A stretch of 64,000 nt of DNA from Terebella lapidaria (GCA_949152475.1 OX424562.1:4712001-4776000), one strand, 5' to 3'. Shown: positions 38,653 through 53,600, counted from the stretch's first letter. Translations and numbers: made by a program. The notes: generated by a model not told the origin, from the sequence alone.

Positions 38653-41600
38653 CTAGGTTTGACGCGTCTTCTTTTTCTTTCGGTGACGAAAAAAGCAGCA
38701 TCTGAAGGAAATGAAAATTGAGCTTGGATTAGTTCCATGCAGGGAATAAATGTTCTTTACATACTGACATAGAACACGGAATTATTTGATGCATGCATCA
38801 GTTTTACAGCACATAACTATACACAGTATCATATGTACACAGAACTAAATCATGGCTATTTGTAAATTTTCATATCATACTCAGAAACATAGATGAAACC
38901 CTGAAATCTATTCATTTCAATTTCCAGTACACCATATTATATACATAAATTATCCGCGAGCTGTCGATACCCTTGGTTGCCATGACAACGTACTTTGTTT
39001 CATCTACGACCTCGACTTCAGCAGGGACTGCGATTGGTGTATTGGAGTGGCCGGCAGTGGGGTCGTCTGGTCCTAGCTCCCCATTCGTTGAACTGACTAC
39101 CTGCAACAGCCAATCACAACACTTGTTACCATCACATGATGGATACCAGCTTCTACATATGCATGCACAAATTTCTCATTTCATATACGAATGTATTTGT
39201 GGTTTACAAAGGCCTACCAATAAAACTGAATCATTCCTTGAAAATGCTAAAATAGAGCTTAATCATGTTAATCTCATACATGTGATAAAATCGCACATAT
39301 GTAACAGCTGAATTTGCTTGCATAAATTACTAATGCACATCAGTTTGTGCCTGACTCCTGACAACAACTAGCTATGGACCAGCAAAGACTATTCTGCATT
39401 TTGACAAGATACCTGATAATTGTGAATCAAGCTGAATTTGGATCAGTTAGTTTTTTGGTACTTTGTTTGGTGAATATACTTTTAAGTAAGAGTAACTGAG
39501 AATTTGGATTGATCATTCAGTTGTGTATCTATTGAACTATGGAAGCTTGTGTGTGAACTATTCGAAGAACATAAGAATGATAAACTATACACAGTGAGAA
39601 TCAAAATCATGTATACCTAAGTATGAATAGCAGAGCAAAGGAAAGGGATTGAACATTGGGAATGGCACTATATCTACACAAAGGGTTAAACTGTAACACA
39701 GCGTCACAAAATCACAAGTCCATCAGGACTGGACAGATAAACAAAGCATGCACAATTCACATAAATACAAACATCGCAACCAACAAAAAGGGTTTGGGGA
39801 TACAAGCTTAATGGAATAAACATGGGAGAGAGTGATGCCAAAACAGTCAAACCCATCCAAAAAACCAAGTCACATCGAGAGTGATAGATATAATATCAGC
39901 TGTATGAATGAGGATCAAGGAGCAGATATGGTGACGAATATGGAGACAACCAGCGAAATCACCACGACAACAGTTGTCATGCCAAGGAAATGTACACCAC
40001 CACAACATCACCCCTGGGGTTATAACCCCGCCCCATACCCAACCCAGATAGTATATCAACAAGCCACCAAATTACGCCCTTTACAACAACGACATCCTCA
40101 CATGTACAAATACAAAAAGATTTCTCTGGGGGGAAAACCAAAACCACTGCATACAGACAGACGCACAGACAGACACATTGAAGCAGTGCTGCCACCTGGC
40201 GACTCGTACCTGTACCGAGCCCCCGTGTCGGTCGGCGGACGTTAGAGTCACACCTAGCAGGTTATTTGTTTGGCGCGTGTTGTCGCCCCAGGCAGTGCCC
40301 CGCGCATTCGACGACTGCTAAACGCGGGGCGAGGTGGGGGTAAAGTGGGGCCGGGCGGGGCCGGGCAAAACGTGGCAGATTGATCAGATCAGTAAGTTTG
40401 CTAGTACTGAATTTTGTTTTTTATTTCCCAAAAAGTAATCTTGCTTTCAACACAGAAAAATACGAACTAAAGTAGATGCTGTGTTGGTTTTCATGCATAT
40501 ATTATATTTATGGGGAGAAATAAAAGGCTATCCGAAAATAAATTTTAGTTCCAGTTAAACATAGACATGCATGAAAGCATGAAGTATTACATAGATCGTG
40601 GTTTACATGAATATGCATAAGTAGAGTCCAGGATAAGCCGAGGAATTATCATTATCATATATCTGGAACATGAAAAGCTAATTAAGGCGGCAAATGACGA
40701 ACGTAATACACAAGAATTTGCAAAATGATCTGCCAATTCACAAACTCAAAACTGCCATCCTAAGACAAGTTGACAAGGAATCACTGCTTCATGATAAAAT
40801 GCCTTCAGCAAAATAGATCCCACGAGTGCCCATACGTTTCCATTTATCACTCACGACCTTCCAGAGGTTTGTACGTACTTTGTTGGGCTGTGACGATCCT
40901 TTCCGCGGGTCCGAGGAGTGGGCATGATGTGCCGGTGATACCCCTGCATCCTTCGGGCCTATCGAACCACCTGGCGTCTGCTGTAAATACATTGATAGAG
41001 CGACATGTCATTCCTTGCATAGACGTTCAGTAGAAATAAATAAAAATGTTCTGCTGAAATTATTTTTTTTGCTGTAGTTTCATGGTTTTCTCAATACGAA
41101 AAAAAAAGTTCAAGTGCAACTTATGACGTCCAAAAATCTACTCAAGTTTCATAACAAAGAATACTAGTATTCCATGCCAAATTGACAACTACTTTTCATC
41201 CAGAACTAAAAATCATGCATGTTTCTGATACCAGCAACAAACAAAATGCATGATCAACAATCCTGTGCAAACGACTGTACAAATTGTGAGAGAAAACAAT
41301 TTTCCCATCCAAATTTCATTTCAGATCTCTCATTCACCAAAAATTATTTGTATCGATGGCCTATACGGCATCTTTTAATTGTACTTGACTTACTATAAGC
41401 TTAGCTAGCTTTCGTAACCTTAAATTACATAGCATCTTAATAGAGACGTATAGTGTTCACACATACTAAGTGGCAATTTATGGTTTTTTTTTAATATTCG
41501 TTTTCAAGCTATATGTATTGAAACAGGACTAACAAACTTTGCAAGCAAAAATTTGCAAGAGAAATTGTGCATTTTATTTACACTAGATAGATGTGGGCAG

Positions 41601-44600
41601 AATCCAAATGGGACTAAACAATCCTAGTTTGATCACACACAGAGAAATAGTGGCATATCCTTAGCAGTTTTTACAAAACAATAAATGACAGAATTTGTTC
41701 CATCGTACAATCATCATGATCAAATCTACAAAACCCTGAATCTACATCAAAATTTTCCATAATCAAGCCGCGGACAGTTTCTGTTTCATTTTGCGTGCAA
41801 GAGGAGAGTCGCACAGTATTCTGTTACTATGGTTACCTGTGGCACTGCGGCTCTCGCAGATTTCCTGTTCGCCTACGTAACACCATCGGTATAATTGTTA
41901 TATCCCTCAATTCACAGACACATTCATATACAGAAGATTAAATGTTAATACATTAAAAGCTGAAAGGGACAAGTTGTTTCCCGTACTCAAAAAATTTCAG
42001 ATTGTTATATTTTGGATGAATAATTTTCCTGGTATTAAGAACAATTATTTCATGAGAATGACGAGATGCATAATTAAACAGAAACCCTATAAAAAAATTC
42101 CCCAACCAAAAACATCCTTTAAATTTGATGATCTTGAAAAAAACATCAGCTGTGAATTTCGCAAGCTATATATCATCACACAGACCCAGTTTTTTGCTGT
42201 GCTCACAGCGACACACACACTACTAACCAGTTGTCTGCCGCACCAGTCAAAATCCCAATCACATTCCCAGCGATTCTTCGACATGAGATCAGTAAACAGC
42301 TTCCGTAAGTAATCATAGTCCGGGGTCTCAAAGAAGTCCAAGCGTCTGACGTACCGCAGATATGTGGCTAGTTCTTCTGTAAACAACGCAAGCAAGGTAC
42401 TTATCACATCAGGTTAAGTGTTATGAATTCATACATATAGCAAGTATAAACTGATCTGTAATATGCATATTGCGACAAGATGAAGTGATTAGCTGATTGA
42501 AATATTAATTTTATCCCTCCATGCATGAGTGGTGTCTACATATCTGAATTGAAGACGTCATAATTCTTTTTTTACAACAAACCACAAATTTTGAATATTC
42601 ATAATTTCACAACTTGCAGTAATTTACATCTTAACTTCACAAGTGCCTGTCATACCTTGCATGAACACCAGATTATGCTCCCTACCTGTCTGTCACGGCT
42701 CCTTACATACCTGGAAAGTTCTCACAGAGGACTTCAATGGGTGTCGCCCGCTTCGTGTCGCCGATCTTCTGGTACCGTTCCTTGAGGGTATCAGCCTTGA
42801 GGCCCTGCCACGGCAGCGAACCACGCAGGAAGTACATGAACATGTGACCCAACGCCTCCAAGTCATCCCGCCGACTCTGCTCTGTCAGGGCAATAACACA
42901 ACAGTATTACACAGGGCAATCGTTATACATGGGGCAATAACTCAACATTATGACACAGGGCAATAGTTATACATGGAACAATAACACAACTCTATTACAC
43001 TTTACACAGGACAATAGTTATACATGGGGCAATAACAACATCAGTATTACATCAGTTTGCCATTAACACACAAATATTATATAATGTAAGAATGGATAAA
43101 TATAAGGAACGATTTCAGTAAATTCATTTTTCTTATAGTTTTTTCAAAAATTTTTTGATAGTTTATAGTCAAAATGTCCGAACACTACTTTCATTACATT
43201 GTGTAGTCCAAACAAGAGAAAGTATCCATGTAATTTCTTTCAATTACCACACGTAATTCACCAATCACTCTAAATCACAACCTAACTGTCAAACTTAGAT
43301 GTCCAAGAAATCTCATCGAACTACCAAGGCTTGCTGAAGTCAGAGACATATTTCCAAAGCATGAACATTGTATTGAACGACCATGCTATATCTGGAACAT
43401 GCCAGGTGCAGCCCTTGACTGTGAAAAACGATTTCTGCTACTTGATTTTACGGACAGCACTTGTTGCAAGGAAGTCTCCTGCACTCACAGTGACAGCACG
43501 ATGAGGCAGCGAGAAGCGGCGACAAAAACGTCGACTTGGGAGCGACTAGGGCCATCCTCAGCGGAAGACGCCGGTGATAAAAACAGCCATATGGGAAGCA
43601 AAAGGCCGGCTTCATTATCCTGTTTTATGTCACTATAAATACAAGGTCATGTGGCTTTTTTCGGAAACTGTGTGGCATGGAACAGTGTGTTCGGTGGGAC
43701 AACTTGGGTGTGGCTTATAAATCATAAATCTCCTGACATAATATACTGGGACATTGAAACTCATATTGGTTTCTATCGACATATAATATATTAGGGCATC
43801 AGTGCGCCGAATATTGCCGATGACACTATTGAGTATGTAAATGCCACAAACTGACAGCCACCTTTTCTGTTGTTCCAGAAAGAATCTTTTATCAGAAATT
43901 AGTAGACTTGTTCGAAGCAGGCAATCCAATAATATATCACTTATTGCAATACCTTTGTGATTTTCCTTGAAAGCAATTGCTTCGATGCATCATCATATAT
44001 CTTACAGGCACGAATCCCCCATTTGACATTAATCACTGGCTTGCGAAAAACAAGTAGCCGCCACCCCAATAACAGCAATATTGATGGCAAGCCACAGGGA
44101 AGGCAATATTCTTCATGGGGGAACTATGGCAAGCCAACTGTCTGAAATATCTTTAGGTGACTGGTTACATAACAGGGTCAATACTGGAAGGCAGGGGGTG
44201 ATTACACGTATTGATTAGTGATTTGTTGCTGCAACTGGTCACATGGTGCGCTGGTACGGTAGATTTGACAGGTCGGACAGAGAAACCGGACATAATATCA
44301 CAGCCGATCGATGGCAAGAAAGAAAGCGGGAATCCAGGACTGTTCCACGGTTAGATTCTATCAAGGTCTGCTGAATAATTCAACAGTTTCTTGTTGAAAT
44401 TTATGTGATTTTATCACATCATAGAATAATAGGCTTTGACTCACAAGGGAATTTTCTTTACTTGTAAACAAACTTAATTCACTGTCATAATGCAGTATCA
44501 TTAAAAGCGTGTATCATACAAAATTTTCCAATTTTTAGGAGTACAACTGACCAGATGATTACACTCATTTTCGACAAGATGACAACCTACAAATACATCA

Positions 44601-47600
44601 CTTGATACTAAGAAACACTACACAGTGGCCACTGGCCAGTCATCATTCCCATTGGTAACCCCTGTACACTCATCTATACCTCACAATGCTTCTGACATAT
44701 CATGTAAACATTACACAATCATTAATCATCCTAACGATTGAGACGAACATTGGGCTACACCAGTAGAAGCGGAGAGAAAACCATGTCTGTCATTCAACAA
44801 GCGAAATGGGTCCACAACACAACGGTCACAGCGTAGGGTTGGTGGACAATGTGCTAAGGCTTAGTTATCGTCACACGTATTCTAGGCATTGGGCAAGAGA
44901 TACATGTAGAAGAAAGGTAACACTGGACGGTCAGTGTCAGTGTAGTGCTGTATGGACACCCCGAGCGGGGCTTCGGGTTCTGATGAATACCGGGTGGAAA
45001 TTCGGTTAGGATAGTGGGGAAGGGAGGAGGGTGGTATGGGCGGCCTGCAGTCTAGGGTGGGGCTGCGTGACAATGGATACAGCAAAACGTGGACATTGTC
45101 CTCAGCAGGCAGGTTGACCCCCACCACACAACCAGCTGAAAGCTGCTAATCACAATCAGCTGACTCATTGCCACACTAGGGCTGGTATGCATACATATTA
45201 CTAGTATTGGTCAAACTCTTAATAACTATGTGTTGCAAAGTGTACAAGGACATGATACAGTACAGTTTACATGTACATGTACATTGCATCTGCGATATAT
45301 CAGTTCGCTAACTAAGATGTATGTACGCATTCGCAATATTTCATGAAGTTTGCCACAACTTGTACTGTATAACTGTGCTCGCATGAAAAATTCAGTGGAC
45401 AATGTCCATACATCCAAGACATTCCATCAAGCAAAAGTTGAATGTGTTAAAGTTAATTTCTAGCCCTGATTACAATGCCATAATGACAGTCATACAAACC
45501 TTTGCCTAAGTGCGTGTTGATGCTCATGTAGCGAGCAGTGCCGGTCAGCGACTTGTGTTCCCGATACGGGATGTGTTTGTGCGTTTCTGGGTCTATATAC
45601 TCCTTGGCCAGCCCAAAGTCTATTATGTGTATGATGTGTTGCTTCTTGTTCGACTGTCGCCCAATCAAGAAGTTTTCCGGCTTGATGTCCCGGTATATCA
45701 AATGCTTGGAGTGGACGTATTCCATCCGCGATATCTGGGGACAAAATACAGGGTATAGGTTAGAAACTCTACTGCAGTTATAGTTCATAACTATATGCAT
45801 ATTTTAATATACAATATTACGATTCTGATCATAACATTTTTAATTATATAATATCAGAGCTATGTGTGCATAAATTTTAAATAGGCATTTCAGTTTTATT
45901 TTGTTTTTTGAACAAACATATGGTGTAAGCATGGCATGTATGCATAAAATGACACTACATTGTATTATAATGCTACATCATGTATATGGCCAACGAACCC
46001 AGGCCAAGGTTTTTTTTTCAACGTAGAAAAAATACCATGTCCTCATTACCCTGATAATAGTTGACCTGCCAAACCAACTGATTGCATTGTTTCACTACAA
46101 TCAGGGTCCCATTGTGAGGGGGAAAAAAAGCCGATACAGTTATCATAATGACTTTAATGAGTAGTTGAAGCTATCGACACATTCACGAAACCCTAGTAAT
46201 TTTGCACTGTTTAGACCAGTTAACGATCGACGAGATGATTTATTGAATAACGTAATGTTCCTTGTTGCCAGCAGTGTTTCAATCAATAACATGACCATAA
46301 TGCGATAAAGGGCTGGATTTGTACTCAGAGCATCATGTGTTCTACGCTTTTCTGGGACATATTTACATACAACTTACTGTACATCCTGGAAACCGAGTTC
46401 CATTTATCCTTATTCGTTATATATTGTTTGGTCACGAATGTTCATCTGATGTATCAGTACCCCGACAAGTTCTGATAACCACCATATGTGAATCACGAGA
46501 TGAAATCTATCTGAGCACAGTCAGCTAATGTTAATATCTGCACACAAATATTACAGCCAGCTTCACTGCATAATTTTCTAAGTTTGAATAAGTCACTTCC
46601 AAAATCAAATTTCAGATATACCAGTACAAGTCTGTTGCTGACATCACAATTTTTAATATATAAATTTGATATGTCAGTGACATATTTCATGAACAGACTT
46701 TAATCAATGAATTGAGGAGGTGAAATATCAACAAGTAGAAGCCTATTTGCACCAAAGCATAAAAAAACCAGAAAATACATCCAATTCAGAGCATTTCGAA
46801 GCAGTTGCCATGGAAATGGCCAATCCCAAGTCTAGGTTTCTCCTCGCATTTGGATTTAATAAATGTCACGGGCAGTTTGCAGAGAAAAAGGCACCAGTAG
46901 GGACCATTATCAAGATTTAGCTAAGGGCTTTTATCAACGAAGCGAGATTCGTAGAAAGTACAATGTTCTCCGGCCAAGTTGACAGCCAGCACTTGGTGAA
47001 CTTTTGAAGACTAGATCCTGCGGGAAATTTTCCGAAGAGAGAACAGCTTTGTTCAATGAGAGAATTTTTTTCGGACCACCGGACTTTTTCCTTCAGTGCA
47101 GCAGAGGTTGCTAGGAAATATCATGTGGAATAATTGCAGGGCCTGGTGTTAAAACTGTGCGAACAAGACGAGGCTGTCCAACGTAAGCAACTTGATATCG
47201 TCATTACTGCATTCACGCAAACAATTTACATAAATATTTGTTTAGCGTGTTTCATGCAAGAAGGAGATTTTTAAAAGCACTCATCATTATTAATCCTCCG
47301 CAGAAAAAAAAAAATATGTGGTTATATTTCCAACACAGACCGACGTTTCTTCAAATCACCATAACTACATCGGCCCGTATAAACTAGACAAAAACCTTGC
47401 AGCTTCAAGCTCAATATTTCTATAACAGCCAACGCTCTAGGGACAGCCCTGGACAATAAATAATTCACATGGCCTACACACTAGTAGTATGGTATATGTC
47501 TGTACCTTTTTAGTCATCCATCCACAATACTGTCGATGTACTACTGAGGGGAGATATCTTTGCGGTTAGCGTTCATGAATTCTTCGTGGCTGAAGCTTGT

Positions 47601-50600
47601 TCTTATTTGGCTGATGTTCAACATGTTCAAGTGCAATGTAAGAGGTACGGTTGGGGCAGGGTCAAAATATTGTTGTTCAAAACATATTTCTTTGATCAAC
47701 TCAGAAGCAATATTTGCTTTTATCGTGATGCGAAAAAAATTTGATGATAACGCATACCAAGAGTACACAGATTCTCCGGTGAGTTATACTGGATGATTTC
47801 CAAGTCCTGTTCATGAATTCACCAACCCCCCACTCTCGGACATATTACATCAGAACATATTCAATACAATGTCATTATGGTGGACAGGTTACCATTTAAA
47901 GTATTTTTGCATATTATGTAAAATTTTGATCCACAAGAGCTTGCCTGAAAATCGAGAGGAAGTACAACTATTCCAAACTGCGCAAACGACCATTTAAAGA
48001 CCACCTTCGCTATTCCCCTTTCCCCAAGTTCCCGAAGCTCTGACGTTATCCGCGCAGGAGAAAAACAAAACATTCTTACACATCACGCCACATGTAAATG
48101 TCAGACTGTTTTCCTAATTTCTACGACTGGTAGCAATGACTACGTTGGAGGCATGTCTATATATGGAGTCCTGTCCTAAACACGACTGCTCTAACATTAC
48201 TACTGCAGGCTGGACGCAAGGCAAGCTGGCAGCATAATCTGTAGAGTAGCATTACAAATAACCGGATGTCGACTGTAGCATTGTATTTCATGCCAGACTG
48301 AACCCGTGAGTGACATATTGCCAGATGGGTTTTGTATTAGCAATAGCACACTACACATGTATGTAACTTACTAGAAAAGATTACACATGTTACGGGACTG
48401 ACTGGAGGCTTTATCTATAGATAGCAGTGTTATCATGTTATCTGATGGATGTAAGGATGTGTGGACTTGACACAAGGCTAATATATAATAAATCTGTCAA
48501 TATAAGTCCAGTTTGAAAGGTCTTGAACTGCATTTAATTGGTACGCATGGTAAAGAATCATGCCAATAAATTTTAAGAGATCTTTTTCATCAAACCCACA
48601 TATTAAGTATTAGACGATTATTGTGTAAGAAAAAATTAGCCCAAGGGCTAAGAAAGGTTACCGGACAATGTATATTTTAGATATTGGCCTTTTGTCCCAT
48701 GACCTTGAAAATAAGGTAGTTGGTCAATTCGAGGTCATGAGAACATTCTGCCCATATCATTTCTAGCATGTCCACAAATGATTCCTAAGCTGTAAAGTTG
48801 ATAATAAGTGAGATATTAGCCATTTTGTGTTTTGACCTTGAAAATGAGGTCAAAGGTCAAGTTCAAGGTCATGAGAATATTCAGCATATATCATTTCTAA
48901 TATGTTTGCAATTGACTCCTAAGCTGTAAAGTCTCTAACAAGTTAGATATTAACTTTTTTTGTTCTCTGCCCTTGAAAATGAGGTCAAGGTCAAATTCAA
49001 GGTCACCAAAATATTCAGCATATATCATTCCCCATATGTCCACTATGGATTCCTAAGCTGTAGAGTCGAAAATGAGCGAGATATTACCAATTTTGTTCTC
49101 TGACCTTGAAAATAAGGTCAAAGGTCAAATTCAAGGTCACCAGAATATTCAACATTATATCATTTCCTATATGTTCACATTTGATTGCTAAGCTGTAAAG
49201 TCAATAATAAGCGAGATATTAGCCATTTTGTGCTCTGACCTTGAAAATGAGGTCTAAGGTCGAATTCAACGTCATGACAATATTCAGCATGTATCATTTC
49301 CTATGGCTCCACAATTGATTCCTAAGCTGTAAATTCAATAATAAGCGAGATATCAGCCATTTTGTGCTGACCTTGAAAATGAGGTCAGAGGTCAAATTCA
49401 AGATCATGAGAATATTTCCTATATGTGCACAATTGATTCCTAATCTGTAAAGTCAATAATAAGCGAGATATTGGCAATTTTGTACTATGACCTTGAAAAT
49501 AAGGTCAAAGGTCAAATTCAAGGTCATCAGAATATTCGGCGTATATCATTTCCTATATGTCCACAATTGATTCCTAAGCTGTAAAGTCAATAATAAGCGA
49601 GATATTGGCAATTTTGTACTATGACCTTGAAAATAAGGTCAAAGGGCAAATTCAAGGTCATCAGAATATTCGGCGTATATCATTTCCTATATGTCCACAA
49701 TTGATTCCTAAGCTGTAAATTCGTTAAGAATCAAGATATTAGCCATTTTGTCCTGTGACCTAGAAAATGAGGTCAAAGGTCAAATTCGAAGTCATCAGAA
49801 TATTCGGCATATATCATTTCCTAGATGTCCACAATTGATTCCTAAGCGGTAAAGTCAATAATAAGCAAGATATTAGCCATTTTGTGCTCTGACCTCCAAA
49901 CTGAGGTCAGAGGTCAAATTCAAGGTCACGACAATATTCAGCATATATCATTTCCTATATGTCCACAATTGATTCCTAGGGTGTAAAATTGATAATAAGT
50001 GCGATATTAGCCATTTTGTCCTGTGACCTTGAAAATGAGGTCAGAGGTCAAATTCGAGGTCATCAGAATATTCGGAATATATCATTTCCTATATGTCCAC
50101 AATTGATCCCTAAGCTGTAAAGTCGATAATAAGTGAGATGTTAGACATTTTGACCTTGAAAATGAGGTCAAAGGTCAAATTCAAGGTCATCAGAATATTC
50201 GGCATATATCATTTTCTATATGTCCACAATTGATCCCTAGTCTCTAATCTCAATATTAAGTGAGACATTAGGCTTAATGTGTCTCATTATAAAGCATAGG
50301 AGAATTTAACATGGGAAAGTCCCATTTGGGCCGAGTTTGGGCCCAAAATGGCCCACTTCGAACGATTCAAGGGCAACGAAATTTATACATGTCACAGGGG
50401 TACATATGAGGAGTATTATGCATCAATAAGAAGAAAAGTTACTGAACAGATTTTGAGGAACCTATTGTCAAAGTCCAAAATTGGCCATTTTTCGACGAAA
50501 ACGGCCGTTCTGACCTTGAAACCGAGGTCAGGGGTCAAATTCAAGGTCACGAGAATATTCAGCATATATCATTTCCTATATGTCCACAATTGATTCCTAG

Positions 50601-53600
50601 TCTCTAATCTCAATATTAAGTGAGATATTAGGAAGCATAGAGTTTAACATGGGAAAGTCCCATCTGGGCCGAGTTTGGGCCAAAATGGCCCACTTCGAGC
50701 GATTCAAGCACAACGAAACTAATACACATCACAGGAGTATATATGAGGAGTGTTATGTATCAAAAAGAAAAAAAGTTACTGAACAGATTTTGAGAAAATG
50801 GCCGCCAAAGTCCAAAATCAGGCATTTTTCCTCGCAAATGGCCGCCATTTTGAAAAAAATGCGGAAATCAGAAAACTAAAAAAAACCTTTCCTGGGAATA
50901 TGTTTAGGTATTTTTGTGCAAAATTTCAGAAAGATCGGACCGTATACTTTAAAGATAAAAATGTGAACGGACGGACGACGGACGGCCGGGTGAACGGATG
51001 GGCGTTACGGGCGGACCCAATGTTAAATTTCCTATCTTAACTTTCCCCATAAGTCCTGAAAAAATCCCCATAAGACCGCACTTTTGGCTTAAACTGTGGT
51101 TGTGGGGCGTTTTCAGCTTTATTCCCCCTAAGAAATCCCCAAAACTCCGTTCCGTTTGCCCGGACGGACGGACGGACGGACGACGGACGACGGACGCAAC
51201 GCCATGCCAATAGGTTATCGGACCATAGGTCCGGTAACCTAAAAACAGTAAACCCTTGTACCGATATTGCCCCCTATCTTCTTCACACACAAGGATTTTC
51301 AGGCAAGGTTTCAGCTCTCACTCACTAGGTGTATGGCGATCATTAACACCGTCTTCAAACTGAATTTGCGATCACAGAGGTCAAAAAGGTCCTCGAGGCT
51401 GGGTCCGAGTAGCTCAAGGACGAGCGCGTTGTACTTCCCGCACGGTCCGAAGTAGTACACTTGTGGTACGCCCTCTGAAAGTACAGCAAAAACACACACG
51501 GATTAGTGCTTGATTGCTTAGTGCTAGTTGCTAAGAGTAGGCTGGGGCTATCTGTGAGAGTTTGTATGAGATGAACATTGTCGTGGTGTTATGTACAATA
51601 CACAGTTAATTTGATAATTCTTACATAAACTCGTATCACCATCATACGACTTAGACAAGTAGAAAATGTGAATAATGAGATGATATAGTAGCCAGACCCA
51701 TTTTTATCGCATCAACCAGAAGCAGCATTAGACGAGCATAATTATTGTTTACACATAACTACACACACGAGTCTTGCCAATTTTCCATGAATATCATTAA
51801 CGGTACATTGTCTGATTTATACAGCTGTTTACGCAGGCAGAATATTGATAGGCTTGCTGCTTTCTCGGCAAATGATGTAACTACGAACAAGGAACAAGCT
51901 GCACTCACGTGACCCCAACATAAATCCCAGGAATAATACAAGATATTCGAGCATGGAACTGTATGAGAAGTAAGTTCCAGCAACAGTAAATAGACGGACT
52001 GAGAATTTAGCGGGAGCTCTGCAACTAACAACTGATTAAACCCCCATAGAAACGTAAATAAGGCAGAGTTTGCTAAGCTCAGGCAGAGATCTGAAGGCAA
52101 GAACTCTTCAGCATGTTCAAGGAATTAGATCCACTCACGGATAAATTAGTAGAAGCAATCGATAAGAAATCCTACAAAAATATCCCCCCAATAATACAAA
52201 CTTTTGATATCAGCCTCCGACAGTGGAATCATTGAATTTACTTTCCAGGATTTTTTTTTTATTCTAGGGAAAACATTTAATGTTGAGAAAAGGGCGTCAA
52301 GAAACTTCAGCCTTTAATGTTGTGTTTGTACGTGATGCAAAGTGCACATTCTAGCTACTAGTATACATGAACCAGGCACAAGGCCCATTTGGCACCTGCC
52401 GAAGAATATAATGGAAAATACCCGAGCCAAGAGTTTCCCCTTCCCCTCCCTTTATACAGCAAACACTTCCATAAATCCTGGGGAAATTTTCATGAAAGCA
52501 GTGGCTCAAAGTTTACTGCCCCGTCTATCTCAAGCTCATGAATGCTACCTTCAGGGAGGCAACATGTGAACACAATAGTTCACGAATATTTCTTTTTTCC
52601 TGGGTACTTTAGGTGTAAATCCAAAGGATTTCTGACAACGCGCTTTCACTTTGCACCCACGAGGGGGAAAATCCAAACCACTGTAAATCCGTGCTTGCAA
52701 TCGCCGATCGGCCACTGCCCCATTTGTATCTTTATCACTGTGGGCCCAGTTTTGCTCGGACAACAATAATTTGCCAATCCTAGAAGCTACTGAGTGCACA
52801 GAGAATGGCAAAGACCCAATAAATACTTTGGTAAACAGAACAGTCTACTGGTTCATCTATCAGTCCTTACAGCGACCAGACTGCAATATTTTGATACCAA
52901 ATGGCAGACACTCGGATCGAAATTCTGTCGTAGGAAAACATGTTGATTTGACATTCACGTTCTTATCAATATGATCTGACAATTTGTCAGTCAGGATACA
53001 ATTTACATACATGTATATATTGTGGGTAGGCAGACTCTGTGAAACTGTAAACAATTTTGGTAGCCTGTAGTAATCAACAATGCTCTATTACTCTATGACA
53101 ATGATGAATATTTTTAATGCCAACAAAAAGCACAAATGTATGGCAAGAAGTTCCTGTTTTTAGCTACATGTATGTATATAACAAAATCCATGACTTCATT
53201 TCTCTAGACGAAATTATAAACTAATTGCCCCTCTAGTCATATTGTACATCACATATATACATATATTTCACATGTATAAGAAGTGCTTATAGATTTCATA
53301 AATTGTTCGCAATGTTTTACCCTAATGTGTACACATGTTCCAAATGACAAGCCTCAATGCAACATGAGTAATCCATTGGAATCACATGGGACCAACTCAT
53401 GAATATTCATAAGGCCAACCTAATTATGGATTTTCTGTCTGAGGCCTGACCACTGCAGCTCACTATTTGCCTGCCGATCACTCCTCGTAACCAAAACAAG
53501 ACGCAGCCCCACACAAAAACACATGTCGGAAACAATAGCTCCGATATTATTCCTCACGGGCTGCACAATACAGCACTTGTGCTATGAATTTTGAAAAGAA

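Larger units (their letters stand above)
48655..51240. mobile_element. 2.6-kb inverted-repeat-bounded element with tandem-repeat core
   Basis: The block starts AGGTTACCGGAC (48655-48666) and ends with the exact complement GTCCGGTAACCT (51229-51240). Inside, from left to right, are a dozen tandem copies of a roughly 133-bp unit, two copies of a roughly 340-bp module beginning catgggaaagtccca with a thirteenth motif block between them, a unique 3' part with cggacggacggacgg runs, and a terminal hairpin at 51213-51239. No transposase or helicase frame is present. The plan of short terminal inverted repeats, minisatellite core and 3' hairpin resembles non-autonomous Helentron-type elements (DINE-1/HINE) and the bivalve pearl elements; this comparison is from general knowledge and is inference. 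It lies in intron 4 of the kinase gene. Confidence 0.75.

Noticed and set aside
39832..40245. 137-residue plus-strand frame antisense to kinase intron 8
   Set aside because: Low-complexity composition, no recognised domain, and it ends in the GC-rich island; treated as chance.
40210..40253. 44-nt cassette exon in the kinase gene
   Set aside because: Splice signals look usable, but the length is not a multiple of three and inclusion gives an immediate stop. Exons 8 and 9 join in phase without it, so it is not annotated as coding.
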